Shown: piece by piece, positions 25,756 through 33,262 of the stretch | Numbering within the stretch: position 1 is the stretch's first letter | Layout of the letters: every line of letters starts with the position of its first letter | Assembly: GCA_945898275.1 (NCBI GenBank) | Contig: CAMDHZ010000010.1 | Coordinates: 41,235-105,234, forward strand | Length of the DNA: 64,000 bases | Direction of reading: 5' to 3' | Source of the DNA: Chitinophaga pinensis | GTDB taxonomy: Bacteria > Bacteroidota > Bacteroidia > UKL13-3 | Notes under the pieces: generated by a model | The model's database searches: none | What the model was told of the DNA's origin: nothing | The model's input: only the letters and a program-made list of their open reading frames with translations | Position numbers and translations under genes: made by a program

Positions 25756-26916
25756 TTATTTGTATTGCTGCAATTTGGCTTCCATACTTAAAGTTGTATG
25801 GGGCACTGCACGCAAACGTTCTTTAGAAATTAACTTGCCTGTTACTTTACAAATGCCATAAGTTTTGTTTTCAATTCTTATCAAGGCATTTTCTAAGTTT
25901 TCAATAAACTTGCGTTGACGGGCAGCCAATTGGCTTAAATATTCTTTTTCAGAAGTTGAAGCACCATCGTCAAGTTTGCTATGAGAGTTGTCTGTATCTG
26001 TAACTCCATTAACTCCTTGATTTTGCATTTGACCCATCAAGTTGTTTAATTCATCCTTAGCTACGGCTAACTTTTTATTGATTAATTCTTTAAACTCATT
26101 TAGTTCAGCATCACTATAGCGTAAGGTGTTCATAGGGGCTTCATCCACCACAGGTGTTTCAAAAACTGGTGTGGTGCTCACCACTGGTTTCAACTCTTTT
26201 TTAGGCGCTGCTGGCTTTTTAGGAGTTAATACAACTGGCTTAGCAAGTACTTTGTTTTTTGGTTCAACCTTTTTAACAATGGCCTTGCTAACTACTTTCT
26301 TAACTTCTACCTTGGCTTTAACTACTGGCTTAGCAACAGGTTTTGCTTTAACTATTGTTTTGCTTACAACTTTTTTAGCAATTGGCTTAGCAACAGGTTT
26401 AGAAACAAGCTTCTTTGAGGCAACTTTTACAACTGCTTTGTTATTTGGCTTGCTAACTTTTTTAGGTGCTACCTTTTTTAAAATTGTCTTTTTTATTTGC
26501 TTGCTTGCTTGCTTAACCGCTTTTTTTGCTATTACTTTCTTAACAGCAATTTTCTTTAAAGGAGCTTTGCTGCTTTTCTTAGCCACTACCTTTTTAACAG
26601 CTGCTTTCTTAGCAATTACCTTCTTTGCAATTGTCTTTTTAGCAGCTACCTTTTTAACGGGTGCCTTTGTTGATTTTTTAACAGGAACTTTAGCCACTTT
26701 TTTTACTACCTTTTTAGGAGCAGTAACTTTTTTCACTGCTTTTTTAGGAGCAACTTTTTTAGGGGCTACCTTTTTTACAGGAGCTTTTTTAATCGCCTTT
26801 TTAGGAGCTGTTGCTTTCTTGGCTGCTTTTTTAGGAGCGGCTTTTACCGCTTTTTTTGCGGCCTTTTTTGCAGGAGCAGCTTTCTTAGCACTGCTTTTGG
26901 TAATTTTCTTCGCCAT
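25756..26916 (-). CDS. DksA/TraR-like protein with a long histone H1-like N-terminal tail
   Basis: The 386-residue product has two parts. Residues 1-250 are almost entirely Lys, Ala, Pro and Val in short motifs such as KKAAPKKA and KKVAPKKV, like the tails of bacterial H1-like proteins that coat or compact DNA. Residues 262-386 are a DksA/TraR-type domain: a coiled-coil hairpin (ELNEFKELINKKLAVAKDEL), then RIENKTYGICKVTGKLISKE and RLRAVPHTTLS. Only one Cys of the zinc finger remains, as in other Bacteroidota DksA-like proteins. DksA family members bind RNA polymerase through the secondary channel. The gene lies 5 bp after ileS and ends at a terminator. Confidence 0.87.
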   Translation of the reverse strand: MAKKITKSSAKKAAPAKKAAKKAVKAAPKKAAKKATAPKKAIKKAPVKKVAPKKVAPKKAVKKVTAPKKVVKKVAKVPVKKSTKAPVKKVAAKKTIAKKVIAKKAAVKKVVAKKSSKAPLKKIAVKKVIAKKAVKQASKQIKKTILKKVAPKKVSKPNNKAVVKVASKKLVSKPVAKPIAKKVVSKTIVKAKPVAKPVVKAKVEVKKVVSKAIVKKVEPKNKVLAKPVVLTPKKPAAPKKELKPVVSTTPVFETPVVDEAPMNTLRYSDAELNEFKELINKKLAVAKDELNNLMGQMQNQGVNGVTDTDNSHSKLDDGASTSEKEYLSQLAARQRKFIENLENALIRIENKTYGICKVTGKLISKERLRAVPHTTLSMEAKLQQYK

Positions 26917-26921
26917 AGTTG

Positions 26922-29900
26922 TTAAGCTTTTTCTATTGTAACCTTAATGCTAATTTCATCTACGAGTATTTCACTTGCATCCGATAACTCAGCCACTAAG
27001 GAAATATCCGTTGCCAAAATTTCGCTGCAAATATAGGTTTTGAATTGATTTATAGCACGTTTTAAATAGTTATTGTCCACCATTTTTACACTTATTTTGT
27101 CGATAAGATTTAAATCAAGCTCTTTTCTCAAGCCTTGCAGTTTACTTACCAATTCTCTTGCAATCCCCTCATCTCTTAGGTGTTCGGTGATGTTAATGTC
27201 TAATGCAACCGTTATTTTACCCTCATTAGCAACTTTGTATCCAGAAATTTCTTTCGATATTATTTCTACATCATCTCTTAAAATTTCTATAGATTCTCCT
27301 TCTAAAGAAATGATTGTGTTTCCATATTCCTCAATTTTTTCAATTTCAGATTGTGGCATTTGCAAAATTAGCTCAGACAATGCCTTCATTTTTGAACCTA
27401 CTTTTTTACCCAAAGTTTTGAAATTTGGTTTGATAGATTTGTCTATTGCCTCCATAAACTCCAATTCTTTGACATTCACTTCAGCTAAAATCAATTCCTT
27501 TACATGAATTATTTCTTCTTTAATTTTTGGGTCAACCACAGGAATTAAAATTTTCTGAAGTGGTTGACGTACTTTCAGATTTTCTTTTTTCCTAATGCTC
27601 AAAACCAATGAACTTATTTTTTGCGCATATTCCATTTGTGTTTCGAGTGTTTGGTCTACTAATGCTAGGTTCACACTAGGAAACTCAGCTAAATGAACGG
27701 ATTCAACTGCCTCTTTCCCACTAATTAAATTTAAATCCTTAAACAACCTTTCTGCATAAAATGGTGCAATTGGACTCATAAGTTTTGCAACGGTTGCCAA
27801 GCAGGTATAAAGGGTTTGATAAGCAGAAATTTTATCTTCAGTGTATTCTCCTTTCCAAAATCTTCTGCGGCAAAGTCTAACATACCAATTACTCAAATTC
27901 TCACCAACAAATTCTTGTATAGCTCTAGCCCCAGGTGTTGGGTCGTATTGGTCCATTTGGGTGGCTACTTTTTGAACCAAAGTGTTTAATATACTCAGTA
28001 TCCAACGGTCTATTTCTGGCCTATTTTCATGCGGAATTTCGGCCTCCTTGTAGGTAAACCCATCTAAATTGGCATACAATGCAAAAAAGTTGTATGTATT
28101 ATAAAGTGTTCCAAAGAATTTGCGTTGGACTTCTGCAACCCCTTCTAGGTCGAACTTTAAATTATCCCAAGGATCACTATTGGTAAGCATATACCAACGG
28201 TTGGCATCTGCGCCGTATTGGTCGATGGCTTTAAATGGGTCGATGACATTGCCCAAACGTTTGCTCATTTTATTGCCATTTTTATCCAGCACCAAGCCAT
28301 TGGCAATTACATTTTTATAGCTAATGCTATCAAACAGCAGCACACTTAAGGCATGCAAAGTAAAAAACCAACCACGGGTTTGGTCAACTCCTTCAGCAAT
28401 AAAATCTGCAGGGAAGTTCTTACGGAAGGTTTCTTCATTTTCAAAAGGCCAATGCCATTGGGCATAGGGCATCGCACCAGAATCAAACCACACGTCTATT
28501 AAGTCTGCTTCGCGCTGCATTTTTTCGCCCTGGGAGGATACCAAAACAACATGGTCTACAAAGGGTTTATGAAGGTCCTTAATTTCAAAGCCAGATTCCA
28601 TGAAGCCAGCTTCAATTGCTTTCTCAATTTCTTGGTTCAATTCTGAAATAGAACCTATGCATTTTTCTTCACTGCCATCGGCTGTGCGCCAAATAGGAAG
28701 CGGAGTTCCCCAGTAGCGAGACCTGCTCAAGTTCCAGTCTACTAAGTTTTCTAACCAATTGCCAAATCGTCCTGTTCCAGTGTGTTCTGGTTTCCAATTG
28801 ATGGTTTTGTTTAACTCTACCAACCTATCTTTAACGGCAGTTGTTTTAATAAACCAACTTTCCAAAGGGTAATACAATATTGGCTTGTCTGTGCGCCAGC
28901 AATGCGGATAGGTATGTTCGTATTTCTCAATTTTAAAGGCTTTGTTTTCTAGTTTAAGTTTCAAGCCAATTAAATCATCTACACTTAGGTATTTGTCTAG
29001 CTTAGGAATAATGCCAGCCAATCGTTCCTTTTGAATATCAAGTTCAATTTGTTTTTCTTCTTCGTTTAGGTATGCTTCTTTAACAAACCTGCCATCCAAA
29101 GGGAAAATGTCATCCTTAACTGTATCTAAGAACTTTCCTCGCTTGTCTACCAAAGTTAAAGAGCCTATGCCATTTTGTTTGGCAACCCTAAAGTCGTCTG
29201 CCCCAAAACTTGGCGCAATGTGCACAATTCCAGTTCCATCTTCAGTCGTAACAAAGTCGCCAGCAATAACCTTAAATGCATCACCATCGGTGGGTTGCTC
29301 AAAAGGTAATAATTGTTCATAACGAAGGCCAAGCAATTCTTTTCCTGTGAATCCCTTTACTACTTCAAAAGGTATTTTTTTATCACCTGCTTTATAGTCG
29401 CCAAATGGTAATTGAGCATTTTCTGCCGGGAAGTGTTTATGCAGTAAATCTTTGGCCAAAATTACTTGCATTTCTTTATGCGTGTAGGCGTTGTAGGTTC
29501 GAACCAACACATAGTTAATTTTTGACCCAACAGCCAATGCTGTGTTAGAAGGCAAAGTCCAAGGGGTGGTTGTCCAAGCCAGCATAAAGCAATCTTGTGC
29601 ATTACCAATAAATGTATCGGCTTCTTTAAGTTTAAATTGGGCAACAATGGTTATGTCCTTTACATCTTTATAAGTGCCAGGTTGGTTCAACTCATGAGAG
29701 CTAAGGCCTGTTCCTGCGGCGGGACTGTAAGGTTGAATGGTGTATCCTTTATATAAGTAACCTTTGTCGTATAGCTTTTTTAGCAAGTTCCAAAGGCTTT
29801 CTATGTAATTGTTTTCGTAGGTGATATATGGATCGCTTAAATCTACCCAATAGCCCATGCGGTCGGTGAGGTTGTTCCAGATGTCGGTATATTTCATAAC

Positions 29901-30272
29901 ATCCTTGCGACAAGCTTCGTTGTATTCTGCAACCGATATTTTTTTACCAATGTCTTCTTTGGTAATGCCCATCATTTTTTCAACTTGCAATTCTACAGGC
30001 AGGCCATGCGTATCCCAACCAGCTTTTCGCTTTACCTGAAAACCTTTGAGGGTATTGTATCGACAGAAAATATCTTTAACGGCCCTTGCCATTACGTGGT
30101 GAATGCCGGGCATGCCATTGGCACTAGGAGGTCCTTCGTAAAAAACGTAGCTTGGACTTCCTTCTCGAGAGCTTACACTTTTTTCGAAGATGTTTTCTGA
30201 TTTCCAAAAAGTTAAGATTTCCTGCTCAAAAGCAGCGAAATCCATTTTCTTATATTCCTGATACTTACTCAT
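26922..30272 (-). CDS. ileS: Isoleucyl-tRNA synthetase
   Basis: The 1116-residue product charges tRNA-Ile and edits valine. It has the class I HIGH-like motif in GPPSANGMPGIHHVMAR near residue 55, the editing domain in the middle (WTTTPWTLPSNTALAVG near 235), and KMSKR in NGNKMSKRLGNV near 670. The long C-terminal part (IEEYGNTIISLEGESIEIL and onward) is the IleRS C-terminal domain of the longer, eukaryote-like type found in Bacteroidota, which is often linked to mupirocin tolerance; that phenotype is not proven by sequence alone. It is the first gene of the ileS / DksA-like / lspA row. Confidence 0.98.
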   Translation of the reverse strand: MSKYQEYKKMDFAAFEQEILTFWKSENIFEKSVSSREGSPSYVFYEGPPSANGMPGIHHVMARAVKDIFCRYNTLKGFQVKRKAGWDTHGLPVELQVEKMMGITKEDIGKKISVAEYNEACRKDVMKYTDIWNNLTDRMGYWVDLSDPYITYENNYIESLWNLLKKLYDKGYLYKGYTIQPYSPAAGTGLSSHELNQPGTYKDVKDITIVAQFKLKEADTFIGNAQDCFMLAWTTTPWTLPSNTALAVGSKINYVLVRTYNAYTHKEMQVILAKDLLHKHFPAENAQLPFGDYKAGDKKIPFEVVKGFTGKELLGLRYEQLLPFEQPTDGDAFKVIAGDFVTTEDGTGIVHIAPSFGADDFRVAKQNGIGSLTLVDKRGKFLDTVKDDIFPLDGRFVKEAYLNEEEKQIELDIQKERLAGIIPKLDKYLSVDDLIGLKLKLENKAFKIEKYEHTYPHCWRTDKPILYYPLESWFIKTTAVKDRLVELNKTINWKPEHTGTGRFGNWLENLVDWNLSRSRYWGTPLPIWRTADGSEEKCIGSISELNQEIEKAIEAGFMESGFEIKDLHKPFVDHVVLVSSQGEKMQREADLIDVWFDSGAMPYAQWHWPFENEETFRKNFPADFIAEGVDQTRGWFFTLHALSVLLFDSISYKNVIANGLVLDKNGNKMSKRLGNVIDPFKAIDQYGADANRWYMLTNSDPWDNLKFDLEGVAEVQRKFFGTLYNTYNFFALYANLDGFTYKEAEIPHENRPEIDRWILSILNTLVQKVATQMDQYDPTPGARAIQEFVGENLSNWYVRLCRRRFWKGEYTEDKISAYQTLYTCLATVAKLMSPIAPFYAERLFKDLNLISGKEAVESVHLAEFPSVNLALVDQTLETQMEYAQKISSLVLSIRKKENLKVRQPLQKILIPVVDPKIKEEIIHVKELILAEVNVKELEFMEAIDKSIKPNFKTLGKKVGSKMKALSELILQMPQSEIEKIEEYGNTIISLEGESIEILRDDVEIISKEISGYKVANEGKITVALDINITEHLRDEGIARELVSKLQGLRKELDLNLIDKISVKMVDNNYLKRAINQFKTYICSEILATDISLVAELSDASEILVDEISIKVTIEKA

Positions 30273-30337
30273 TGTCTTATTTAAGGCGTGCGAAAATAGT
30301 CATTTGGAAATAAGCAGAAAAGTATTAGTTTAGTACT

Positions 30338-30487
30338 ATGATTTTAATGGGAACACCAACCGCTCGTCATCCAGATTTATTCCTATTTATGATGGGGATG
30401 GTTACCTTATTATGGGTGTTATCGAGGCTCAGTGTTTGGCTCAAGGCTTTCGATACTTGGTTGTATAAGCGTTTGGGCGGGCTTTGA
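30338..30487 (+). CDS. Possible 49-residue membrane miniprotein
   Basis: This forward ORF codes for MILMGTPTARHPDLFLFMMG followed by a hydrophobic helix and a basic end (DTWLYKRLGGL). It overlaps the Cys-rich ORF on the other strand by 69 bases at the 3' ends, so both may not be real. No relative is known to me. It lies in the 350-bp gap between ileS and the next gene, which otherwise holds only AT-rich spacer. Confidence 0.28.
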   Translation: MILMGTPTARHPDLFLFMMGMVTLLWVLSRLSVWLKAFDTWLYKRLGGL

Positions 30488-30568
30488 GGGGCTGCAATAA
30501 TCGCAAACCTCACCTTCAACGGTAAATCCTTTTCCTTCACAAACAGGGCAAACATATCCGCAGGTCAT
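30419..30568 (-). CDS. Small zinc-ribbon-like protein
   Basis: This reverse ORF gives 49 residues starting MTCGYVCPVCEGKGFTVEGE and continuing VCDYCSPSKPAQ. Two cysteine pairs (CPVC and CDYC), 13 residues apart, form a plausible zinc-binding knuckle, and the CEGKGF phrase recalls zinc ribbons of DnaJ type. The polar C-terminus is probably disordered. It is too short for a firm family call, but the spacing of cysteines argues for a real gene. It sits alone between ileS and the small membrane gene at 30626. Confidence 0.55.
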   Translation of the reverse strand: MTCGYVCPVCEGKGFTVEGEVCDYCSPSKPAQTLIQPSIESLEPNTEPR

Positions 30569-30625
30569 AATGTCAAGTTAGGGAAGTTTTAACAGATTAT
30601 TCATCCTTTGGTTCAAATCGAAAAC

Positions 30626-30853
30626 TTACTTAATTAGCCATTTATAAAAGATCCTCTGTAATTGAGGCAAGGCCACAAATACCATAAATGGCACTAAGAT
30701 TAGTGACATCACCAAAACCCGTATAGGCATGGCTAAGTCTGACATCAAAGGCATTAATAGGTAATTCAATAGCATTAAAGTTGGATAAATTACCAACCAA
30801 ACTAATATGGCCAACTTCCATTTTTTTTGTGGATTAATCTTCTGAGATGTCAT
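30626..30853 (-). CDS. Small two-helix membrane protein like the C-terminal domain of ABM monooxygenase proteins
   Basis: From the ATG at 30853 the product has 75 residues: NPQKKWKLAILVWLVIYPTL, a short loop, then RVLVMSLILVPFMVFVALPQ and LQRIFYKWL. This is the pattern of the C-terminal membrane domain in COG3224 proteins, where it follows an antibiotic-biosynthesis-monooxygenase domain; here it stands alone. It overlaps the end of the RND exporter gene by 20 bp and so is probably translated with it. A role as a small partner of the exporter is possible but not shown. An upstream TTG at 30862 is the alternative start. Confidence 0.68.
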   Translation of the reverse strand: MTSQKINPQKKWKLAILVWLVIYPTLMLLNYLLMPLMSDLAMPIRVLVMSLILVPFMVFVALPQLQRIFYKWLIK

Positions 30854-33191
30854 CGGGTTCAAATTCTACAAGTGAGGTGCCTAGTTCTTTTTTAGCATTA
30901 ATTGTTTTTTCCAAAGAAAGTAACATGGCTGGCAAAAGCAGCAGGTTCATAAACATGCCAAAAATTAAGGAGAGGGAAGTTAAAACGCCTAAAGCAACTG
31001 TACCACCAAAATCAGAGGCTGCAAAAATAATGAAGCCAGCAAATAGCGCTACAGCGGTGTAAATAATTGATGGACCGGCTTCTGCAAGACTTTCTGGGAT
31101 GGCATATTTCATGTCCCAATTGTGTTTTTTGAGCGAATGCCTGTATTTGGCAAGGTAATGAATGGTGAAATCTACCACTATGCCATAAGCAATACTGAAA
31201 ATAATAATGGTAGAAGGTTTAAGTCTAATCCCAAAAAATCCCATGATTCCAAAGGTCATGAGCAATGGAATTAGATTAGGAATCAATGAAATAAGCACCA
31301 TTCTCCAACTAAAGAAAAGAAAAGCCATCATAATTGAAATAATTACCAATGCCGAAATCATACTTTGAATAAGATTTTCGATTAAGTAATCATTTCCCTT
31401 TAAGAAAATTGCGCTGGTGCCAGTAATTTTAACATCGTAATCTGCTTTCGGGAAAATGCTATCAATCTTTTGGTTGGCTTTGGCTGTAAGCTTTTTCATT
31501 TCCACAGAACCAATATCTGCCATTTGTAAGCTAACGCGGGCCTGCCTAAAATTGCTATCCACCATAGATTTAAGCAAAGAAACTTGGCCAGAACCTTTAG
31601 GGAGGTATTCCACAATTTCTGTGATGTCTACAATGTTGGGAACGATGTAATATTTTTCCTCGCCATTGTGCATGCCTTGATTAGCAAACTTTAACAAATC
31701 AACTATGGAAGTGGCTTTAGAAAGCTCTGGAAATTGAGCCAATTCTTTTTGAAGTTTATTTATTTTTTGCAGGGTTACATAATCTTTGATTCCATCATTC
31801 CTTTTAGAATCAATCCTTATCTCAAAAGGCAAGGTTCCTTTAAGGTGTTTTTCAAAGAATTTTAGGTCTTGATAAACAGGGTCATTGTCTGGCAAATCGT
31901 CTACTACATAGCCAAGGTTTTTAACTCGGGTTGAACCAAACAAAGATACAATTACAAGGAGGATGGTTATTCCATAAATCCAAGGTCTTTTATGGTAAAC
32001 AAGGTTATTACATTTCTCTAAGATTTTATTTAGTCTAATGCTGTCTAAATGTTTGGTATGCTTAGGTTTTGGTGGAGGCAAGTAGCTGTAGGCTATCGGT
32101 ATAAAAAGCAATGAGATGATATAAACCAATAAAATTACCAATCCCGAAACGATAGAAAATTGGTCTAACATAGCGCTGCCAGAGAAACTAAAAACCACAA
32201 ATCCCACTGCTGTGGTAGCATTGGTTAGAAATAGGGCTAAACCGTTTTTAGAAATAAGTCGCAAAATGGCCATCATTTTATTCCCATGTGTGGCAAATTC
32301 TTGGTGATAGACATTGAGCAAGTAAATGCAGTTTTGAACACCAATGATAACCATGAGTGGGGGTAAAATTCCAGTTAGGATTGTGATTTTATAGCCAAAT
32401 AGGGCTAAGAATCCCATAGTTGCGATAACCCCAATAATTACAACTATTAAAGAGAATATTACCGCACTCATAAACCTAAAGAAGATAAAAATAAACAGTG
32501 CGGTGATAAAAATCGATAGAAAAGTAAAAATTTTAATTTCATCTGCAACCCTAGAGCTCATGATGGTGCGTACATAAGGCAAGCCGGAAATATGCATTTG
32601 GCTGCCATGGCTTTCTCCAAATTGCTTTGCCCTAGCCTCAATGCTTCTAACAAGTGGAATTCTTGCTTTGCTATCTAATTGAGATTTCTTTAGGGTAATG
32701 GCCATTATGGCCAAGCTGTCCTCTGGCACATAAAGCAAACCATGGTAAAACTTTAAAGTGCTAACAATTTTTAGGATAGAATCTAGCTCAGTTTGGGTTT
32801 TTGGTTTTTGTGATAATACGGGTTTTGCTTCGAGTTGGGCAATAGAATCATTTCTGCTTAATGCGTAAATATTGGTTAAAGAAACAACTTTTTCAACTCC
32901 TTCTATGCCTTCCAAATCTTTGTTTAGGTCATACCAATCATTAAAATAATTTAGTTTAAAAACATCAGGATGCTTGGTGCCGATTACCAAAATATTTCCA
33001 TCCTCGCCAAAGGTTGCTTTAAATTTTACATAATCTATAAAATCTGGGTCGTCTTGCGGAACAACCTTTGCAAAATCATAAGTCATTTGGACTTTAGTCG
33101 CAAAATAGCCGAAAAACAAGGTGAGAACACCCAAAGCAACCAGTAGCCAGAACCGGTTTCGTATTGTGAAAGAGCCTAAAGAATGCCACAT
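30834..33191 (-). CDS. RND/MMPL-family exporter
   Basis: From the ATG at 33191 the product has 785 residues, with the duplicated RND layout: one helix, a large periplasmic domain (residues 40-205), five helices, one more helix near 400, a second periplasmic domain and five final helices. The SSD-like membrane segments (ILTGILPPLMVIIGVQNCIY and IIIFSIAYGIVVDFTIHYLA) carry the polar residues used for proton coupling. Size and pattern match COG1033 exporters of lipids or hydrophobic compounds. No membrane-fusion protein or outer-membrane factor is adjacent, which also suits that group. The substrate is unknown. Its start codon lies in a perfect 16-bp palindrome. Confidence 0.9.
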   Translation of the reverse strand: MWHSLGSFTIRNRFWLLVALGVLTLFFGYFATKVQMTYDFAKVVPQDDPDFIDYVKFKATFGEDGNILVIGTKHPDVFKLNYFNDWYDLNKDLEGIEGVEKVVSLTNIYALSRNDSIAQLEAKPVLSQKPKTQTELDSILKIVSTLKFYHGLLYVPEDSLAIMAITLKKSQLDSKARIPLVRSIEARAKQFGESHGSQMHISGLPYVRTIMSSRVADEIKIFTFLSIFITALFIFIFFRFMSAVIFSLIVVIIGVIATMGFLALFGYKITILTGILPPLMVIIGVQNCIYLLNVYHQEFATHGNKMMAILRLISKNGLALFLTNATTAVGFVVFSFSGSAMLDQFSIVSGLVILLVYIISLLFIPIAYSYLPPPKPKHTKHLDSIRLNKILEKCNNLVYHKRPWIYGITILLVIVSLFGSTRVKNLGYVVDDLPDNDPVYQDLKFFEKHLKGTLPFEIRIDSKRNDGIKDYVTLQKINKLQKELAQFPELSKATSIVDLLKFANQGMHNGEEKYYIVPNIVDITEIVEYLPKGSGQVSLLKSMVDSNFRQARVSLQMADIGSVEMKKLTAKANQKIDSIFPKADYDVKITGTSAIFLKGNDYLIENLIQSMISALVIISIMMAFLFFSWRMVLISLIPNLIPLLMTFGIMGFFGIRLKPSTIIIFSIAYGIVVDFTIHYLAKYRHSLKKHNWDMKYAIPESLAEAGPSIIYTAVALFAGFIIFAASDFGGTVALGVLTSLSLIFGMFMNLLLLPAMLLSLEKTINAKKELGTSLVEFEPDDISED

Positions 33192-33205
33192 ATGTGGCAA
33201 AAGTA
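33184..33205 (-). promoter_or_regulatory. Palindrome and -7 box at the RND exporter start
   Basis: TGCCACATATGTGGCA (33184-33199) is a perfect 16-bp palindrome that includes the exporter ATG. On the reverse strand TACTTTTG (33205 to 33198) matches the -7 consensus only 6 bases before that ATG, so the transcript may be nearly leaderless. The palindrome may bind a regulator. Function is inference. Confidence 0.5.
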
Positions 33206-33262
33206 TGTAAAATTGTACGAATCTTACTTTGATGTCGTTTATTTGTGATCCAAAGCAAAGCA

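Noticed and set aside
26126..26941. A 271-codon forward ORF, very rich in Ala, Phe, Leu and Thr
   Set aside because: It is the antisense reading of the Lys/Ala repeat tail of the DksA-like gene; its apparent hydrophobicity comes from AAA/GCT repeats.
30367..30555. A 62-codon reverse ORF in the ileS upstream gap
   Set aside because: It overlaps the Cys-rich ORF in another frame on the same strand and has no motif; the frame with the paired cysteines is more convincing.
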